Origin: Pseudarthrobacter sp. ATCC 49987
Lineage (GTDB): Bacteria; Actinomycetota; Actinomycetes; Actinomycetales; Micrococcaceae
DNA length: 64,000 nucleotides
NCBI RefSeq assembly: GCF_009928425.1
Contig: NZ_JAABNS010000001.1
Coordinates: 2,604,001 to 2,668,000 of the forward strand
Direction of reading: 5' to 3'
Both the position numbers and the translations under genes were made by a program. Positions within the stretch are counted from its first letter, which is position 1. Each line of letters starts with the position of its first letter. Below are positions 8,355 to 17,707 of the stretch, one piece after another. Below the pieces are notes generated by a model. It made no database searches and was not told the DNA's origin. It saw nothing but the letters and a program-made list of their open reading frames with translations.

Positions 8355-10184
8355 GTGAGAGAAGCAAGCACCGGGCTGCTCGTCGACCTCGACCCGGGCA
8401 GCAACGTGACCGACCTGCTGCTCGAGCAGCACGCCAAGGATCCCGTGCATGCGCTGTACTCCCGCAAAGGACCGGCCGGCTGGGCCGACGTCTCCGCACA
8501 GCAGTTCCTGGACCAGGTCCGGGCCTTGGCCAAGGGCCTGATCGCCGGCGGCATCACTCCCGGCGAAACTGTCGCGGTCATGTCCGGCACCCGGTATGAG
8601 TGGACCGTGGTCGACTTTGCCATCTGGTTCGCCGGCGGCGTGCCCGTTCCCATCTACGAAACGTCCTCCCCCAGCCAGATCGAATGGATCCTGCATGACT
8701 CGGGGGCCCGACGGATCTTCGCGGAGAACGAGGCAAAGGCGGCCCTTGTCCGCCAGGTGCTGGACAGCTCCGGGGTGCTCGGCGACACCGTGCTCCCCGT
8801 GGTGCGGATGGACTACGACGGCGCCGCCCCCAACCTCGCCAGCCTCGCCGCGGCAGGCAGCGGAGTCAGCGACGCCGAGCTCGAACGCCACCGGTCCGCG
8901 GCCGGACTCACGGACGTCGCCTCGCTCGTCTACACCTCCGGCACCACAGGCCGGCCCAAGGGCTGCGAAATCACCCACGGGAACTTCGCCCTGGTCGCCC
9001 GCAACATCGTGCCCTTCTTGCCCGAGATCCTGATGCAGCCCCGCACCCGGACCCTCATGTTCCTCCCGCTGGCCCACGTCCTCGCCCGCGCCGTCCAGGT
9101 GATCTGCCTGAGCGCCGGGACCACTTTGGGCCACACGGCCAGCGCCAAGGAACTGCTGGAGGACCTGGCCAGCTTCAAACCCACCTTCCTGCTCGTCGTG
9201 CCCCGGATCTTCGAAAAGGTCTACGCCGGCGCCGCCCACAAGGCGGCCCTCGCCGGGAAGGAACGCCTGTTCGAGTCGGCAGCCGCCGTCGCGATCGACT
9301 ACTCAAAGGCCCTTGACTCCGCCGCCCGGGGTGACGGGAGCGGCCCGGGGCTGGTGACCCGCGCCAAGCACGCCCTCTTCGACCGGCTGCTGTATCCCAA
9401 GCTCCGGCAGGCCTTCGGCGGCCAGCTGGGCTACGCGGTCTCAGGGGCCAGCCCGTTGAGTCCGCACGACGCGCACTTCTTCCGCGGCGCCGGCATCCCC
9501 GTCCTCGAAGGCTACGGACTCACCGAAACCACGGCACCGTGCACGGCCAACACTCCGGCGCGGACCAAGGTTGGCACGGTCGGCATCCCGGTGCCCGGCA
9601 CCACCATCCGGGTTGCCGAGGACGGCGAAATCCTGGTCAAGGGCATCGGCGTCTTCAAGGGCTACCACAACAACGCCGCGGCCAATGCGGCGGCGTTCGT
9701 GGACGGGTTCTTCCGCACCGGCGACCTCGGCTCCCTCGACGCGGACGGCTTCCTGACCATCACGGGCCGGAAAAAGGATCTGCTGGTCACCGCCGGCGGC
9801 AAGAACGTCGCACCCGGGCCGCTGGAGGAAAAGATCCGCGAGCACGAACTGGTCCTCCAGGCCGTGGTGATCGGGGACGGCAGGCCGTTCGTGTCAGCCC
9901 TGATTAACCTGGACCCGGAGGGCCTGGAGAACTGGTGCGCCTCGCACGGGATTCCGGCGATGAGCCCCGCCGAGGCCCGGGGCAGTGACCTGGTCCGGGT
10001 TGCCCTGCAGCGGGCCGTGGACGACGCGAACGCCCTCGTTTCCAAGGCCGAGTCCATCCGCACGTTCGTGGTGCTGGACGCCGACTTCACGGTGGAGTCC
10101 GGGCACCTGACGCCGTCGCTCAAGCTCAAGAGGGCCGCCGTCGTGCGCGACTTCGAGGCGCAGATCAACCGCATCTACGGCTGA
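8355..10184 (+). CDS. long-chain acyl-CoA synthetase (AMP-binding, FadD15-like)
   Basis: 609 aa adenylate-forming enzyme that activates fatty acids to acyl-CoA. The P-loop-like motif VYTSGTTGRPKGCEITHGN lies near residue 193; the FLPLAHVLAR block and the YGLTETTAP motif are present, as are FRTGDLG, GRKKDLLVTAGGKNVAP and a C-terminal Lys-containing domain. This pattern matches the large FadD15/AMP-dependent long-chain group. The GTG at 8355 has a GGAGGAAC Shine-Dalgarno sequence 8 bp upstream. It follows pmt by 58 bp and may share its transcript. A strong hairpin follows the stop codon. Confidence 0.92.
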   Translation: MREASTGLLVDLDPGSNVTDLLLEQHAKDPVHALYSRKGPAGWADVSAQQFLDQVRALAKGLIAGGITPGETVAVMSGTRYEWTVVDFAIWFAGGVPVPIYETSSPSQIEWILHDSGARRIFAENEAKAALVRQVLDSSGVLGDTVLPVVRMDYDGAAPNLASLAAAGSGVSDAELERHRSAAGLTDVASLVYTSGTTGRPKGCEITHGNFALVARNIVPFLPEILMQPRTRTLMFLPLAHVLARAVQVICLSAGTTLGHTASAKELLEDLASFKPTFLLVVPRIFEKVYAGAAHKAALAGKERLFESAAAVAIDYSKALDSAARGDGSGPGLVTRAKHALFDRLLYPKLRQAFGGQLGYAVSGASPLSPHDAHFFRGAGIPVLEGYGLTETTAPCTANTPARTKVGTVGIPVPGTTIRVAEDGEILVKGIGVFKGYHNNAAANAAAFVDGFFRTGDLGSLDADGFLTITGRKKDLLVTAGGKNVAPGPLEEKIREHELVLQAVVIGDGRPFVSALINLDPEGLENWCASHGIPAMSPAEARGSDLVRVALQRAVDDANALVSKAESIRTFVVLDADFTVESGHLTPSLKLKRAAVVRDFEAQINRIYG

Positions 10185-10212
10185 CACCGCGGCATCTCCG
10201 GCGGGGATGCAC

Positions 10213-10247
10213 GGAAGCGGCCAGCACCGTGGGTGCCGGCCGCTTCC
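10213..10247. terminator. bidirectional terminator hairpin
   Basis: GGAAGCGGCC (10213-10222) pairs with GGCCGCTTCC (10238-10247), and the interior GCACC/GGTGC continues the stem after one mismatch, giving about 15 pairs around a GTG loop. It lies between the convergent acyl-CoA synthetase and TIGR01906 genes. Confidence 0.75.
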
Positions 10248-10316
10248 GGTTGCCTGTCCGTCGCCGGTGTCCCGGGCGGATTCAGCGCCGTGATCCGGCG
10301 CCGTGATCCGGGCTTG

Positions 10317-11711
10317 CTAAACGGTGCTGGACTGCCCCCGCGTGGGGGTGTCCTGTGTGCCGGTGTCAGTCGTCCCGGTCGCTGATGTTCCGGTCCCGGC
10401 CGCGCCGGGGCGCCCCGGGGCAGTGGAACGCGGGGCGGAGCTGCCGGCGGCTGAATCCGTGGCGGCCGCATCATCGGCGGCCGGCTCATCTTCGGCGCCT
10501 GCATCGGCCTTGCTGGCCTTGTCCCGGCGGAAGAGCGAGCGCCTGGCGGGTGCGTCACCGGGAACAGCGTCTGTGGTGGCGTCAGTTTCGGTGGTGTCCT
10601 CGCCGGCCGGGTCCTCTTTCGCTGCGTTGCGCTTCGGCAGCCCGCGCCTCTTGCGCGTTGGCCAAGTCAGGATCAAGGTGGCGAGCGAGGCGACCAGCAC
10701 CAGGCCGGCAATGGCAATACCGCCGTCCACCCAGAACTGGGCGGGGAAGAGCCGGATCAGGGTGTCCTGCAGGGAGAACGTCCAGGTGCCGTTGGCGAAG
10801 AAAACGCTGTGGAACTGGGCGAAGAACTGTTCCCAGCCCAGCACACCCAGTACGCCGAGGCCGATGATGATAACGAGCGTGATGATGGAGCCCGCGAACA
10901 GGCCGCGACGGACTCCGCCGGAACTGCGGCGCCGCAGGTAGATCACGGCGATGAGGCTCAGGAGGATCAGCAGGACGCCGGCGCCGAAGGCGGACAGGAT
11001 CACGACCTTGACGTCGGCCATGTGGCTGACCTCGCCGTCCTTGAACAGTTTGTCTCCCCCGCGGTGGACGAGTTCGCCCAGGTATCGCGGTCCTGCCCAG
11101 TTGCTGAGGTAGTCGACGGCATAGGATCCGTAGGTCATGCGGTCGTCCGTGCTGAAGCCGTAGCCGTCGCCCGGGAAGCCCGGCCGGTTGTACTCGACCC
11201 AGAGGAACAGCGGGCTGGCGATGGCCCGGATGGCCAGCACCAGCAAAATAACGGGGAAGCACACGGCGAGCAGGACCTGCATCACGCGCGGGGCGACGGG
11301 CTTGGCGTTTGCCGCGTGTTCCCGCTCGGCGTTCCGGCGCTGCACCTCTTCCTCCGGTGGCCGGACCTGCAGCGCGGACGTTGGCAGCGGCTCGCTGAAG
11401 TGGCTGCCGTTGCCCCGGGGTGCCGGTTCGACGGCGGCTTCGGCAGCCTTGCGGTCGGCGCGGCTGCCGGCCTGGCGCCACGCCGGCGTCGTGTCCGGCG
11501 ACGTCGGCGTGGTGGTGTCCTGCGCGGTTGAGTCCGTCGTCGTGGCCGGAGCAGCGCCGGCAGCCGTCGCGGGTGAGTGGTCGGAAGGGGCAGCGGAACG
11601 CTTCTCCGCCGGGTTCGGCTTCATCCAGTCGAAGGCGGGTTCGTCAGCATCATCGGCCGGATCCAGCTGCGGATCCTGTCGGTTCGGAGGGGTGGGACTT
11701 GAGTCAGTCAC
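10317..11711 (-). CDS. TIGR01906 (DUF1461) family integral membrane protein
   Basis: About 464 aa. The core (residues about 130-370) has four or five membrane helices and the family's extracytoplasmic segment FSTDDRMTYGSYAVDYLSNW, followed by YLGELVHRGGDKLFKDGEVSHMADVK (given in part). The N-terminal 120 residues and the C-terminal 110 are low-complexity, Thr/Pro/Asp/Ala rich and probably cytoplasmic; such long tails vary between species. No function is known for the family. I prefer the GTG at 11711 (VTDSSPTPP) preceded by GGAAG; another GTG at 11738 would add nine residues. It is transcribed towards the acyl-CoA synthetase and is monocistronic. Confidence 0.85.
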   Translation of the reverse strand: MTDSSPTPPNRQDPQLDPADDADEPAFDWMKPNPAEKRSAAPSDHSPATAAGAAPATTTDSTAQDTTTPTSPDTTPAWRQAGSRADRKAAEAAVEPAPRGNGSHFSEPLPTSALQVRPPEEEVQRRNAEREHAANAKPVAPRVMQVLLAVCFPVILLVLAIRAIASPLFLWVEYNRPGFPGDGYGFSTDDRMTYGSYAVDYLSNWAGPRYLGELVHRGGDKLFKDGEVSHMADVKVVILSAFGAGVLLILLSLIAVIYLRRRSSGGVRRGLFAGSIITLVIIIGLGVLGVLGWEQFFAQFHSVFFANGTWTFSLQDTLIRLFPAQFWVDGGIAIAGLVLVASLATLILTWPTRKRRGLPKRNAAKEDPAGEDTTETDATTDAVPGDAPARRSLFRRDKASKADAGAEDEPAADDAAATDSAAGSSAPRSTAPGRPGAAGTGTSATGTTDTGTQDTPTRGQSSTV

Positions 11712-11888
11712 TGCAGCTTCGCTTCCGTAGGCGGCCACGCCGCCGGCCCGGGGCCCGGCAACGCTACATATCTGCCTCCGAGCCTACCGCCCGAGCCGCG
11801 GGGTGGGCGAGATGCCACCCCGAAGCGGGCCGGGATTCAGGCGGTGGGATTCGGGCGGCATCCCGGTGCGGCCGGCCCCGCCCTGCGG

Positions 11889-13187
11889 TCATCGTTTGGC
11901 GTACTGCGCCCACGGGATGTTCCAGTCGCCGAAACCTTCGAGCGGTTCCACGGCCGGCGCTCCGGTGTTGAGGGTCTGGACGACGTCGCCGGTCTTCATG
12001 TTGTTGAAGAACCAGGCCGCGTCGGCCGGGAGCAGCCCGACGCAGCCGTGCGAGACGTTGTACTTGCCCACGGCACCCCACGCAGATTCGAGGGCCTGGT
12101 GGACGTAGACACCGGAGCTGGTCAGGCGGTTGGCGTATTCCACGGTCAGGGGCGGGTAGTAGCCCTTGTCGCCGGGTTTGAGGCCGATGCTGCCGGCGTT
12201 GAACTTGGAGTGGCGTTCCTGCTCCATGATGACGGCGAAGCCCGTTGGAGAGAGCCACTCAGCGTCTCCCAGCGTGACCGGTGCTGTCTTGACCAGCTGG
12301 CCGTCGAAGTACACGTTCATGGTCTTGGTGATGTCATCTACGACTGCGAGGCGCTGCGGTCCCACCTTGAAGGAGGCCTTCGTGTCGGAGTTGCCGATCA
12401 TCTTGTTGCCGAAGTCGACGCCGAAGAGCTTCAGGTCCACGGTGATCTCGCTGTTGGCAGCCCAGAATGCTTCGGGCCGGATCCGGACGCGCCGGTCCGA
12501 GTACCAGCGCCACGCCACGGCCTGGCCGGAGGAAGCCGTGACCGTGACGGCCTTCTCCATGGCCTCCTTGTTCAGCACCGGTTCGCTGAAGACAATCTCG
12601 ATAGGCTGGCCGGCCCCGACAGTCGTGCCGTTGAGCGGATACACGGCGGCGTCGGCCTCGTTGGCCTTGGCGACAGTCGCGAAGGTCTGGGCCTTCTTCG
12701 TCTCCCGGCCGGCCTGGTCGACAATCGTAAAGCTGTACTTGTACTTCGTATCGAAATCGAGGGGATCTCCGGCGGTCCAGGTGGAGCCGTCCGGACTCGT
12801 GGTTCCGGGGACGCGGCCGCCGCCGGAGGCACGCTCGAGAACGACGTCCTTCACCGTGCCGTTGACGGCCTTGACCGAAGCCGGTGCGGCGGGGTTGACG
12901 GCCTTGGCCCCGTCGGTCGGGGTCACACCCAGTTCCACGGCCTTCACCACCGGGGCCGCGAGGCCCGCGACGTTCCGCATCGGGGAAGCTGCCTCTGAAG
13001 GCATTTCAGCGTCGGCCCGGCCGGGCGCCGTCGCGATGCCGATTCCGCCGGCGCCGACGGCGGCGCAGAGTGCCAGCACAGCCAGCATCTTCCCGCTTCT
13101 CCTGCGGCCCTTGCCTCCGGGTTCCCGCCGGGACCCGGGTTTGCGGCGTCGGCGCCGCGCGCCAAGGTCCGTTGTCATCTCGTCCAT
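11889..13187 (-). CDS. L,D-transpeptidase (YkuD) with Ig-like domains, copy 1
   Basis: 432 aa. An Arg-rich cytoplasmic start (RRRRRKPGSRR) precedes one signal-anchor helix (LAVLALCAAVGAGGIGIA), so the protein faces the outside. Two Ig-like/Big domains follow (motif NEADAAVYPLNGTTVGAGQPIEIVFSEPV, given here only as a landmark near residue 165). The C-terminal YkuD domain carries the active site SHGCVGLLPADAAWFF with the catalytic Cys near residue 386, and HQALESAW. Such enzymes make 3-3 cross-links in peptidoglycan and are active on carbapenem-binding substrates. The ATG is preceded by GGGGGA. It lies 54 bp downstream of a paralogue (13242-14468), suggesting tandem duplication and co-transcription. 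Confidence 0.93.
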   Translation of the reverse strand: MDEMTTDLGARRRRRKPGSRREPGGKGRRRSGKMLAVLALCAAVGAGGIGIATAPGRADAEMPSEAASPMRNVAGLAAPVVKAVELGVTPTDGAKAVNPAAPASVKAVNGTVKDVVLERASGGGRVPGTTSPDGSTWTAGDPLDFDTKYKYSFTIVDQAGRETKKAQTFATVAKANEADAAVYPLNGTTVGAGQPIEIVFSEPVLNKEAMEKAVTVTASSGQAVAWRWYSDRRVRIRPEAFWAANSEITVDLKLFGVDFGNKMIGNSDTKASFKVGPQRLAVVDDITKTMNVYFDGQLVKTAPVTLGDAEWLSPTGFAVIMEQERHSKFNAGSIGLKPGDKGYYPPLTVEYANRLTSSGVYVHQALESAWGAVGKYNVSHGCVGLLPADAAWFFNNMKTGDVVQTLNTGAPAVEPLEGFGDWNIPWAQYAKR

Positions 13188-13241
13188 GTCCTGTCCCCCA
13201 AATAAAAGTCTTACCGCGGTTCGCGGAGCTGCCCGCGGGCC

Positions 13242-14468
13242 TCAGTTGGCGTACTGCGCCCAGGGGATGTTCCAGTCCCCGTAGCCGTCGTCCACAGCGG
13301 CGAAGTCGCCGTCGGTGTTGACCACCTGGACCACGTCACCGGTAGTCATGTTCTCGAAGACCCATTTCGCACCGTCCGGCCCCAGCCCGATGCAGCCGTG
13401 GGAGAGGTTGGCGACGCCAAGATACGGCATGGCGGAGTCCGTGGCCTGGTGGATGAACTCCCCGCTCGGGGTCAGGCGCGTGGCGTAGTTGACGTCGAGC
13501 TGGCCGTAGTAGGCCGGGTCGCCGGGCTTGAGCCCGATGGTGGAGGCATCCATATGCTCCACGCGGTACTTCTCCATGAACACGAGGTACCCGCGGGCCG
13601 AAGGGAACCGGGTGTCGCCCATGGTCGCCGGCCACTGTCCGACCTGCTGGCCGTTGATACTGGCCGTGAACGTGTGCGCGGTCGCGTTCGCGACGGCGAC
13701 CTTCTTGTCGCCGATGTGGACGGTGACCTTTTTGTTGAAGTTGCCGATCTGCCCGTTCCCGAGGTCGACCCCGAAGAGCTGCATGTCCATGGTGATGGTG
13801 CTGTTCGCGGTCCAGAAACTCTCCGGACGGTACCGGACCATGGTGTTGCTGAACCAGTGGAAGTCGCCCGGCTGCCCGGAGGTGGAGCTGATCTTGATGG
13901 CCTTCTCGACGGCGTCCCGGTTCAGGACAGGCTCGCTGAAAGTGATCTGCAGCGGCTGCGCCACTCCCACCTTCATGCCGTCCAGCGGGTAGATGGCGGC
14001 GTCGGCTTCGTTGGCGGTGGAGACTGTGGTGAAAGTCCGTGTGGTGTTCTCCTTGCGGCCGGCGGCGTCCACCACGGAGAAAGTGTAGCTGTAGCGGGTG
14101 TTGAACTTCAGCGGTGCAGTCGCCGTCCAGCTGGAGGCATCCGCGCTGAGGGTCCCCTCCACGGCGTCCCCGGAACCGCTGGTGAGCGACACGCGGTCGA
14201 TGCGGCCGTTCTTGACCTTCAGGGTCACGGGCGCGGCCGGGTTGACCTGCTTGGCCTCATTCGCCGGGACGACGTCCAGCTGCGCAGGCGCCACCACGGG
14301 GAAGGCGAGTCCCGGCTTCGATCGCTCCGGCGAGGCGGCCTCGGAGGCGAAGGAAGCATGGGCCAATCCTGGTCCCGCCGCGAACACCCCGCCGACCGCG
14401 GCGAGGGCGCAGACCGCTCCGAGGACGGCAAGCTTGCGGCCGGTGCTCCGGCTTCTCGGGGCGTTCAC
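13242..14468 (-). CDS. L,D-transpeptidase (YkuD) with Ig-like domains, copy 2
   Basis: 408 aa paralogue of the downstream gene, with the same architecture: short basic start, membrane anchor (LAVLGAVCALAAVGGVFAAG), two Ig-like domains (NEADAAIYPLDGMKVG landmark) and a C-terminal YkuD domain with the catalytic motif LSHGCIGLGPDGAKWVF; the HQATDSAM segment supplies the conserved His. Both copies end in nearly the same sequence (DWNIPWAQYAxx). The GTG at 14468 has GAAGGA 9 bp upstream. It forms peptidoglycan 3-3 cross-links by family knowledge. The two copies differ throughout, so the duplication is old rather than recent. Confidence 0.93.
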   Translation of the reverse strand: MNAPRSRSTGRKLAVLGAVCALAAVGGVFAAGPGLAHASFASEAASPERSKPGLAFPVVAPAQLDVVPANEAKQVNPAAPVTLKVKNGRIDRVSLTSGSGDAVEGTLSADASSWTATAPLKFNTRYSYTFSVVDAAGRKENTTRTFTTVSTANEADAAIYPLDGMKVGVAQPLQITFSEPVLNRDAVEKAIKISSTSGQPGDFHWFSNTMVRYRPESFWTANSTITMDMQLFGVDLGNGQIGNFNKKVTVHIGDKKVAVANATAHTFTASINGQQVGQWPATMGDTRFPSARGYLVFMEKYRVEHMDASTIGLKPGDPAYYGQLDVNYATRLTPSGEFIHQATDSAMPYLGVANLSHGCIGLGPDGAKWVFENMTTGDVVQVVNTDGDFAAVDDGYGDWNIPWAQYAN

Positions 14469-14651
14469 AATACTCAGGTCCTTCCAGAAGTTACCTTGAA
14501 AGCATAAGGGAAATTCCGGTGGGACCCGCCGTCGGCCCCGCCACGATCAGGTTACGAAGAGGGCCCCCGACGGCAGTCCGGAGCCCTCGTGGCAGTCACC
14601 CGCCGGTGCTGGGCCGTGGTGGCGCAGGTGTGGTGCGGCGGCCGGCGCGTC

Positions 14652-16130
<1,479 letters not shown>

Positions 16131-16253
16131 TTGAATCCTTTGTTGTTGCCGGCGGGCAGGTCCGGGACCTGGCCGCCTGTGAAGTCGGTAGAGGTGCTTA
16201 TCGGTGGCTGGAAAGTACTTCGAAGCCGAGCGGCAAAGCGATGGGCCCGGGGG

Positions 16254-16517
16254 CTAAGCGCCAGTGGGGCGGGAGGCTGCATCGGGCTTGGCTGCGTCGG
16301 GCTGGCCGCCGTCGTGCTGGAAAGCCGGGGCCGCCGCGGCGGCCGGAAGCAGTTCCGGCGGCAGCAGCAGGGGGATGCCGTCCTCGATCGCGTAGCGCAG
16401 CTTCTCTCCGGAGGGGCCGGCCGTGGCGGTGACGAGTTCCTCGCCGTCCTGCACCAGCGGCGAACCGGTCACGGGGCATCTCAGGACAGACAACAGTTCG
16501 GGACTGATCTTCGGCAT
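16254..16517 (-). CDS. Trm112-like zinc-ribbon-type small protein
   Basis: 87 aa. The N-terminal core SPELLSVLRCPVTGSPL and LRYAIEDGIPLLLPPE match the Trm112/YcaR family. Only one Cys is left of the possible metal-binding set, so zinc binding is doubtful. Eukaryotic Trm112 is a methyltransferase activator; the bacterial role is unclear. A 25-residue Ala/Pro/Asp-rich tail follows the core. GGAG sits 8 bp before the ATG. In many actinobacteria this gene lies between phosphomannomutase and a SIS-domain gene, but here both neighbours are absent and DUF3499 is directly upstream. Confidence 0.85.
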   Translation of the reverse strand: MPKISPELLSVLRCPVTGSPLVQDGEELVTATAGPSGEKLRYAIEDGIPLLLPPELLPAAAAAPAFQHDGGQPDAAKPDAASRPTGA

Positions 16518-16599
16518 GGTGAACGCTCCCTGGTGGACGCCGCAGCAGGCGCCGGTGGCTTACGGATTTTGCAGTTCCCAGCCTACCGCCAGTTGCCGC

Positions 16600-16989
16600 C
16601 TACGAAGGTTCGCGCAGGACGCGCAGATGGCCCCGGCGGGTGCCTTCGGCCCCGGCAGGAGCTTCAAGGGCCGGATGGACGCTGCGCTGGCCCTGGCCGG
16701 ATTCCGGCGCGGCGGGCCGCGAGGCCGCTTCCCGGACGGCATTGGCGAGGGCGAGGAGGTCATCGGGGCCGGGACCTGCGGGGGTCGCCGGCATGGCCAG
16801 CCGCATCACTTCCCAGCCGCGCGGGACGGTCAGGGACCCGGCGTGCTGTTCACACAAGTCGTAGCAGTGCGGCTCGGCATAGGTTGCCAGGGGTCCCAGG
16901 ACCGCGGTGGAGTCGGCATACACGTACGTCAAAGTGGCCACCGCTGAGTTGCGGCAGGCTGACCTTGAACAAAGACGAATTGCACCCAC
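16600..16989 (-). CDS. DUF3499 family protein
   Basis: About 129 aa from the GTG at 16989. The start of the family domain is visible (VGAIRLCSRSACRNSAVATLTYVYADSTAVL), with two Cys pairs: CSRSAC near the start and HCYDLCEQH further on, a likely zinc site. The rest is Ala/Pro rich. A TAGTCT hexamer (16998-17003, minus strand) lies 8 bp before this GTG, which supports it over the longer frame starting at 17073. Function unknown; the gene is conserved next to the metallopeptidase and whiB2 in actinobacteria (Rv3258c neighbourhood). Confidence 0.82.
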   Translation of the reverse strand: MGAIRLCSRSACRNSAVATLTYVYADSTAVLGPLATYAEPHCYDLCEQHAGSLTVPRGWEVMRLAMPATPAGPGPDDLLALANAVREAASRPAAPESGQGQRSVHPALEAPAGAEGTRRGHLRVLREPS

Positions 16990-17083
16990 GACATCACAGA
17001 CTACTCCCCCGCGCCGCCGGACGGCGCCCGGCGCGCTGACGGCGGGTCGGGCGGCCCGTATCGCGTAAACCATTCGCCGGGTT

Positions 17084-17089
17084 TAGAGT
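17084..17089 (+). promoter_or_regulatory. -10 element of the metallopeptidase gene (leaderless)
   Basis: TAGAGT lies 6 bp before the ATG at 17096 and no Shine-Dalgarno sequence is present. A divergent -10 for DUF3499 lies at 16998-17003. Confidence 0.5.
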
Positions 17090-17095
17090 CGAGAT

Positions 17096-17632
17096 ATGCA
17101 GTCATCGCACCACGATCCGGGTTTTACGGTCCGCTTGGCTGAAAGCGACGCCGGACGTCACGATGCCGGTTCCCCGGCGGGCGGTTCAGGGCGCCCCACG
17201 GCGGCCCGGGGGTTCCGCCAGCGGCGCAGGAACCGGCACGGCCGCGGGCTCCGCGGCGAGATCATGCTGCCCACACTGCCCGGCTACCGTACCCGCTCCG
17301 ACCGCTTCGACGACTTCGTCCTCGACTCAGCCGAGCGGCTGCACGACATTTGGGGCAAGCCGCTGGACGGCGTCCGTTTCGCCGTCGATGAGATTCCGCC
17401 GGGGCTCGAACAGCTCGTGGCGGACCGGGCTCCTGCCCCCATGGGTTCCTACTCCCCCGCCACGGCGGACGAAGGTCCCGTGATCACCCTGTACCGCCGG
17501 GTCGTCGAGCAGGCCTGCGTGACCCGCGAGGAACTTCAGGACCTGGTCCATGACGTTGTGGTGGAGTACACGGCCGAGATGCTCGGTGTGCCGCCGGAGT
17601 CACTGGACCCTGTCTACCGCCGCCGCTACTAG
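17096..17632 (+). CDS. zincin-like metallopeptidase family protein (DUF1025/PF06262 type)
   Basis: 178 aa. The first 55 residues are basic and low-complexity; the conserved part starts at MLPTLPGYRTRSDRFDDFV and continues with VRFAVDEIPPGLEQL and ITLYRRVVEQACVTREEL. The position of the HExxH metal site reads LVHDVVVEYTAEMLGV, so a standard HExxH is not seen; actinobacterial members of the family are often divergent here. Catalytic activity is therefore uncertain. Function unknown. The gene is divergent from DUF3499 with paired promoters, an arrangement conserved around whiB2 (Rv3258c/Rv3259). Confidence 0.82.
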   Translation: MQSSHHDPGFTVRLAESDAGRHDAGSPAGGSGRPTAARGFRQRRRNRHGRGLRGEIMLPTLPGYRTRSDRFDDFVLDSAERLHDIWGKPLDGVRFAVDEIPPGLEQLVADRAPAPMGSYSPATADEGPVITLYRRVVEQACVTREELQDLVHDVVVEYTAEMLGVPPESLDPVYRRRY

Positions 17633-17707
17633 GGCGCCCCGCTGGACCCAACTGCCGGGCCGCCGCTATCCGGCTGCCGCGGGCGGAACTGCGCTGCCCC
17701 GGCGTGA

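Noticed and set aside
6908..8653. 581-codon minus-strand frame over pmt and the acyl-CoA synthetase
   Set aside because: Antisense shadow with no domain motifs; spans two real genes.
16131..16253. SAH riboswitch upstream of ahcY
   Set aside because: Only a 15-bp palindrome (CAGGTCC-G-GGACCTG) is visible; I could not match the conserved riboswitch core.
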